Part shown: positions 8,522-12,626 of the stretch, piece by piece | How the letters are laid out: each line of letters opens with the position of its first letter | How positions within the stretch are numbered: position 1 is the stretch's first letter | DNA from: Flammula alnicola | Lineage: Eukaryota; Basidiomycota; Agaricomycetes; Agaricales; Strophariaceae | Length of the DNA stretch: 12,626 bases | Assembly (NCBI GenBank): GCA_015499995.1 | Contig: JADNRV010000806.1 | Span: 1 to 12,626 of the forward strand | Direction: 5' to 3' | The notes under the pieces: generated by a model | Seen by the model: the letters and a program-made list of their open reading frames with translations, nothing else | Told to the model about the DNA's origin: nothing | Database searches by the model: none | Made by a program: the position numbers and the translations under genes

Positions 8522-11500
8522 CTACAGCTCCTCATGCCTAACCGCAGGCGGCTCAAGCGGTACATCTTCCAGCGCCTGCTCAACCTGTACCTTATCCTTC
8601 CCAATAAAAATATTCGACGGGTCCAGCGCCTCGCCCGGCTCTCCAGGCCCAGCCCCAATGGGCAAAATCCTAACCTCTCCGCCATCCTCCTCCGCAGGCT
8701 TCTTCACAACGCCCGCACCATCCTTCGGCTTCAAACCCAACCCGCCAACATCCACATCCCTCAAGTCGTCTCGCCTTGTCTCGCCGTCCTTGACGACGAA
8801 GAAACCGCTATCCTCCTCATCCTCCTCCTCTTCAGCGCCGTCCTCGCCTCCACTTCGTCGGAGGCTGAAGACTTTCGCTGCTTCGCCTCGCACAGACCCC
8901 AGGGCGACTTGGAAGCCCAGAACGACGTCCTGCAAGTCGTTGTGCAGGGCGTCTAACGCAGGGATGATAGGGTCGGCTGGAGGAGCGGGCGCTGGCTCAG
9001 GCAGGGCGGTGCCGTTCTGCAGAGCATAGGCTATCTGTTGGTATTCTTCATATTCTATTTCGGCACCGAAAGAGGGCAGATGAGCAAACATTCAAGATCG
9101 AAAAAATAAAATATAAAGAGGAAAAAGAAAAAAAAAAAAAGAAGAAAAAGAAAAAACCCACCTCGCATCAAATCATGATACTTCTGCCAATCCGCATACG
9201 TCACATCCTCCAGCCATGCATAATCCAAGCCCAAATCCGCCTGCGCCCTCTCTGCGAGGTTCTTCACCCGGACCGCCGAATACCGCGCCTCTTCGATCTC
9301 ACGCTCGCGCATCCCAACAAACCACGCCTCCACCTCGCCCTGCAGCGCACTTACGCGACTCCCAAACTTCGCCTCGACCTTGCTCAGGACAGTAGCCCAC
9401 TTCTCCTTCTCCGCCCCAGCAACGGTCTTCCTCTGCTCCCTCTCCTCCTTGGCGGCTGCAGCAGGCGCGGCGAGCTTCCACGCGTCGCTCCTGCTCAGCG
9501 CTTTCCGCAGGTACGTCTCGAGGCCCTTCACGAGCCGCTCGCCCTCCTTCTGCAACTCCGCAATAAATCCGGTGTTGGGCGACCCAGCCTTGCCCTCGCT
9601 CATCTCCGCCAGCTCGGCCTTCTTCTCCGCGCGCAGGTCCTCGAGAGCCTTCACCAGGCTCGCAGATTCCTCCGCAACCAGCTCGCCCAGCTGCTCGAAC
9701 CACTTATCATGTCGTGCCACGATCGCGGCGCGCTTGGCTGCGATGGCAGCTGCTTTCTCTTCGTCCGAAGGGCTGGGTCCTGTTCGCCTTGAACGACAGA
9801 CAAAGTAGGTCCATCCTCCGAGTTCGCAGATGCATCGACAGTAATGGGCTCCGGGTCCGCGGCGCCGATATCCCGCAGGAAGTCATCCAAGTCCTCCTCC
9901 TCTCCTGTAGACCCAACGAGAGAAGCGTGGTAAATCGATTCCGCAGCTTCCATCGCCTGCTTGACAGGGTTCGGGGTGGGCGCTGTGGACTTGATTTCCA
10001 CGGTGGTTGCAGACTCGGTGGGCTCAGCAGACTCTTCGATCTCAGCTTCGGGTGTGGGCGCTGCGACGTCCGTGGTAGCTGCTTCTGGCGCCTTCGACGA
10101 CGAAGCTACAACAGGGGCTTCAGGTTCTTCCTCAGCATCCACAGGAGGTGGTGGTGAAGTCCGCACACCGGCGTGAACGACCGACTCAGCAGGTTCTTCA
10201 GGTGTCGGCACAGCTGATTCAATGTTCTCAACTTCAACTTCCGCAGTAGTCGGTACCGGTGTACTCGAGGACTCAGCAGCAGCGACAACAGACGTAGGCT
10301 CCTCAACCGACTCGGCAGTCTCCTCCGTCTCCGCATCAGGAAGGTCTTGCACCAGCGGCGGCGGAGTGGTCGTAGTGGGAACAGAAGCACTCTCCGTGCC
10401 TTCAGCGACCTTTTCCCATATCTTCCTGACGTGCGGGTCAACGTAGGTGCGCCTGTACACGCCTGCCTCGCGTGCAGCATATTTGAGCTGCCTTGCAGTA
10501 ACTTCGGCCGCTTTAAGCGAAAGGTTCTTCGTATGTTTCCATACGGAGCACAAAATCGGCCGGGCCTGGATCCATGCACTCAGAAGCCGGGGATGGACGT
10601 GTGTGGTATAAACGTCTGTGGCTTGGAGAGTGACGGCCCGCACTGTGTCGTAGCTGTTTAGGACGTAGGGTTGGACCTGCAAGATGTACGGCTGGATGTA
10701 CTTCTGGTGATTGGCGCGAACGACCTTCTGCAGACGGGTGGCTTGGATGTGCAAAGGCCGAGAGACGTAGTAGGTGTACGATTTGGATACATGAGCCGCG
10801 AGGGGGCCAGTCGGGGCTCGATGTACATCCTATACCGGGGCAAGACGGCATTGACATAGTAGGGCTTCAATGTGGCTTTGTAGAACGGTACCACAGTATC
10901 GTTCCATATAGACTTGGAGATGTCGATTAGACGGACGACGTAAGGCTTGGCGGTATTAGCTGCTCGCACGACAGGGTCGATGTATGGCTGGACCTTGATT
11001 TGAGTCGCGGTAATGTACGGCTCTGCGAGGTCGTGAGTAAAGGATAGCGTGTGTTTTACTGGGGGTAGGATATACGGCTCGAGGATGTGTTTGCGATAGA
11101 CGGAGAGTGAGCGACAGAGAGGGTTGGGGTCGATTGCGTAGGTGTGAGAAGGATTGGGAAAGAGGGGATTTGGGCGACATGCATAAAATGCATAGAAAGT
11201 GAAAATGGATAGAAAGACGAGGAAGAGACGGTCGACGAAAGATTTGAACGAGTTCGTTTCTGTACAGGGGTAAATTAGTCAATAGTGTTGAATGAAAGGA
11301 AGTATGGAAGACCTTTGCTTTCTGTTTTGAAGATTTCGATGGTGGTGTTTTGGCAGAAGGAGACTGAAAACAAGGAAATTGTTAGTCTATGTGGCATTAC
11401 GAAAGAGTAAGGCACTGACGTCTATCTCGTGTCCGCCATTCTGTGTTGGTTTGGTCGCGTTCTTGGTTGACGGTTGTCTCTTCGTTGGAACAGGCTGTGT

Positions 11501-11560
11501 GGATGATGAGCGGGATACAGCTTGCGGGGGTGCAGCGGGCTGCTTGCGGTTGACCACCAT
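8522..11560 (-). CDS. Gene B: membrane-anchored protein with PY-punctuated helices and coiled coil
   Basis: Exons are 11560-11420, 11363-11313, 11259-9162 and 9054-8522 (stop TAG). Introns are 56, 53 and 107 nt, with CTAAC and CTAAT branch points in the first two. With one base supplied at each of three sites the product is about 941 residues. In order: a basic Ser/Pro/Lys-rich head (1-70, including SPSAKTPPSKSSKQKAK); one membrane segment at about 76-92 (LFLVFLSIFTFYAFYA); a region (about 110-330) of amphipathic stretches punctuated by PY(I/V/Y) at 126, 145, 156, 170, 197, 255 and 262; a Pro/Glu/Ser/Thr/Val-rich low-complexity region (about 330-555); a Glu/Lys/Ala-rich coiled coil (about 565-760) ending in the aromatic WLEDVTYADWQKYHDLM; then an acidic run (835-846). 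I do not recognise a named family. A membrane-surface or scaffold role is inference only. It shares a promoter with gene C. Confidence 0.85.
9055..9161 (-). other. Gene B intron 3 with expanded pyrimidine tract
   Basis: The donor GTGGGT follows CGA G, and the acceptor AAATAG precedes AATATGAAG. Joining gives HDLMREYEEYQQIAY in frame. At 107 nt it is about twice the usual length for this window. The excess is a nearly pure pyrimidine tract in the sense strand (plus-strand purines at about 9112-9156), including a run of 13-14 identical bases. Confidence 0.8.
9775..9780 (-). other. Frame break 1 in gene B
   Basis: The frame carrying PTLSVVQGEQDP must switch to the one carrying PSDEEKAAAIAAKRAAIVAR. 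One extra base in the sense-strand CCC run within GGACCCAGCC joins them as QDPSPSDEEK. An 83-nt intron with a poor GTCGAT donor and GAAGAG acceptor is a less likely alternative. No slippery heptamer is present. Confidence 0.6.
10802..10806 (-). other. Frame break 2 in gene B
   Basis: RYRMYIEPRLAP and LAAHVSKSYTYYVSRPLHIQ lie in neighbouring frames that meet at a run of five C (sense strand). One more C makes the join continuous. A 38-nt intron nearby would also restore frame, but it is too short and would delete natural-looking sequence. Confidence 0.65.
11257..11260 (-). other. Frame break 3 in gene B, at the exon 2/3 junction
   Basis: Exon 2 (SPSAKTPPSKSSKQKAK, phase 0) joins exon 3 at TACAG|AAACG. 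The exon 3 frame that stays open (TNSFKSFVDRLF onward) needs one more base, as if AAA were AAAA. No alternative donor or acceptor within the introns gives the right phase. Confidence 0.55.
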
Positions 11561-11690
11561 CGCACTGCAGGCAGTCAAGTCAAGTGTTTTTGTCAGTGTT
11601 GCTTTGAACGACGTGGATGATGACCAGCGTTGTTTGCGCATATTTGGGGAGCGCGTCTCTTGGCGACGTGATTCGCTGATTGACGTCACC
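11561..11690. promoter_or_regulatory. Divergent promoter of genes B and C
   Basis: Only 130 bp separate the minus-strand ATG (11560) from the plus-strand ATG (11691), so the 5' leaders and promoters of both genes must be packed here. No TATA box is evident. It contains a CRE-type palindrome at its right end. Confidence 0.7.
11681..11688. promoter_or_regulatory. CRE/ATF palindrome TGACGTCA
   Basis: A perfect 8-bp TGACGTCA lies two bases upstream of the gene C start codon and about 120 bp upstream of the gene B start codon. This is the consensus site of CREB/ATF-type bZIP factors, which are present in fungi. By position it would more naturally act on gene B, since for gene C it falls in the leader. 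Binding is inferred, not shown. Confidence 0.5.
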
Positions 11691-12626
11691 ATGGTCAAAT
11701 CTTCCACACCACTACTTATGCAAAGAGGCATCGAAAGGCGCTTGCAGGCGGTATAGCCGACGACGTCAGCACAGCGGACGAAGACGAAGGACTCGAACCC
11801 GAAAGCAAGCTTGTGGAAGGTCTGCCGACGCGTCGTGGCAAACGCCCTCGTGCTCCGGAGGCGCGATCCAGCCAAAACCTCAGGGAGGAAGCGGATCGTG
11901 ATCGTGAACCGCCCCGCAAGAAACGAAAATCGACAACCAAAGTAGATATATGCGCCTCTTTTCTCGTCCATCGTGTTCATTGTGCTCATGAGCGTCACGA
12001 TCCTTCTTCCAGACGTCCGATCTTGAAAACAAAATGCAGGCATCCGAATTCCAAACCCCGCACCCTACTCTTGAGGCCCAGAGCCAGGTGTTCAAGCTCC
12101 CATCCTCAAGCCCTCAGCACTCTCCTGAACCCTTGTCACCTGTTCCTGCTGTAATCACCAGCTCAAGGAAGCTCAGAGAAAACTTTTCTAAGCAAGACAA
12201 GTTTTTAATCAGTCCTGCTGCTACAAGCACGCCTTGGAATCGACACTCGTACATCTCTTTCATTTCCTTCGTGGATATAGGTTATTCATATTGACCGACT
12301 GACTACAGTTCGAAAAATATCGCGGCAACGACGCTCACCTCTGGCCAATTACCTCAGATACCGTTGTCTCGTACCTCCCGCTCTAGGTCACGAAGACACC
12401 GTGCTTTCAGATCGCAATCGCGGTCTTCCTCCAACTCAAATTCACATTCCAACTCGTCGAGAGCTAGCAGCAAAGAACCTGATATTCTCAAATCCAAGAC
12501 TCGAAACCGCCAAAAGTACGCAACCCATGAATCCAAGCTCAAACATGCACAATCCTTGAGCTCTCTCAATCCTGCCCAAAGTAACTCGAATGCAAAATCC
12601 GAGGCCAAGCCCACCCCTCTCTCCAA
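11691..12626 (+). CDS. Gene C (5' part): basic RS-rich, probably nuclear protein
   Basis: Exons 11691-11941, 12013-12248 and 12309 to the window edge; the introns (71 and 60 nt, GTAGAT...CCAG and GTACAT...ACAG with a CTGAC branch point) keep phase. The start ATG has a good context (ACCATGG) and begins MVKSSTPLLMQ. The long frame, KRHRKALAGGIADD onward, needs one extra base at 11722-11724. The encoded part (about 267 residues) has a basic, charged N-terminus with a likely nuclear localisation signal, PPRKKRKSTTK (about residues 74-84); a Ser/Pro-rich middle (PSSSPQHSPEPLSPVP); and an Arg/Ser-rich tract (LSRTSRSRSRRHRAFRSQS) like those of splicing-related or chromatin proteins. No folded domain is visible before the window ends. 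RS tracts suggest an RNA-processing or nuclear role, but this is weak evidence. It is divergent from gene B. Confidence 0.78.
11722..11724 (+). other. Frame break in gene C
   Basis: The start frame (MVKSSTPLLMQ) would stop at TAG 11754-11756. The downstream coding frame has no ATG after its upstream stop at 11681-11683. One extra A in the AAA at 11722-11724 joins them as LLMQKRHRK. The only phase-correct intron would be 32 nt, shorter than any other here. Confidence 0.6.
11942..12012 (+). other. Gene C intron 1
   Basis: A 71-nt GT-AG intron (AAA|GTAGAT to CTTCTTCCAG|ACG) with a pyrimidine-rich 3' end. Joining gives RKSTTKTSDLENKMQ in frame; reading through instead loses the Ser/Pro-rich character and soon hits a stop. 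Confidence 0.75.

Noticed and set aside
8534..10579. Several plus- and minus-strand frames of 100-205 codons overlapping gene B
   Set aside because: They are low-complexity antisense or off-frame reflections of the repetitive, GC-rich gene B coding sequence; gene B itself is phase-consistent across introns.
11379..11756. 125-codon plus-strand frame
   Set aside because: Its first part is antisense to gene B exon 1 and the divergent promoter; only the last 21 codons from ATG 11691 are the start of gene C.
11828..11833. ACGCGT (MluI cell-cycle box-like) in gene C
   Set aside because: It is a single copy inside coding sequence rather than in the promoter.
11387..12043. 218-codon minus-strand frame read as a single gene
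   Set aside because: Only 11560-11420 is gene B exon 1. The upstream part is antisense to gene C exon 1, which has better protein character and consistent splicing.

Overview
This window looks like nuclear DNA of a filamentous fungus, most likely a mushroom-forming basidiomycete (Agaricomycetes). The organism call is an inference. It rests on three multi-exon genes with very short introns (mostly 52-77 nt), GT-AG splice sites with CTAAC/CTGAC/CTAAT-like branch points, and serine/proline-rich reading frames. No bacterial signals, CRISPR array or convincing tRNA/rRNA were seen.

Layout. Positions 1-5861 are gene-poor. They hold short inverted repeats, a cluster of GTAAATCG words (661-1130), a degenerate minus-strand F-box-like fragment (1889-2556) split by a small foldback element (2280-2381), and a decayed plus-strand reading frame with two in-frame stops (3301-3858). 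From 5862 to the right edge the DNA is densely coding. Gene A (minus, 8288 to 5862, 11 exons) encodes an unrecognised protein of about 609 residues. Gene B (minus, 11560 to 8522, 4 exons) encodes a protein of about 941 residues with one membrane segment, Pro-Tyr-punctuated amphipathic stretches, a long low-complexity region and a coiled coil. Gene C (plus, from 11691, running off the right edge) encodes a basic, RS-rich, probably nuclear protein. B and C are divergent, with 130 bp between start codons and a perfect TGACGTCA palindrome beside the gene C start. A and B are tandem, 233 bp apart.

The most notable pattern is that all three gene models close in phase at every splice junction, yet each needs extra bases: one in gene A, three in gene B, one in gene C. 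All five discontinuities have the same sign (one base missing) and sit at or beside short homopolymers. The simplest explanation is consensus deletions in the assembly. Real lesions or -1 frameshifting cannot be excluded from sequence alone, and the gene A site happens to match a textbook -1 slippery heptamer. No functional link between the three genes can be read from the sequence. I did not find a clearly defined new system; the two unrecognised protein families (A and B) are the best candidates for novelty.
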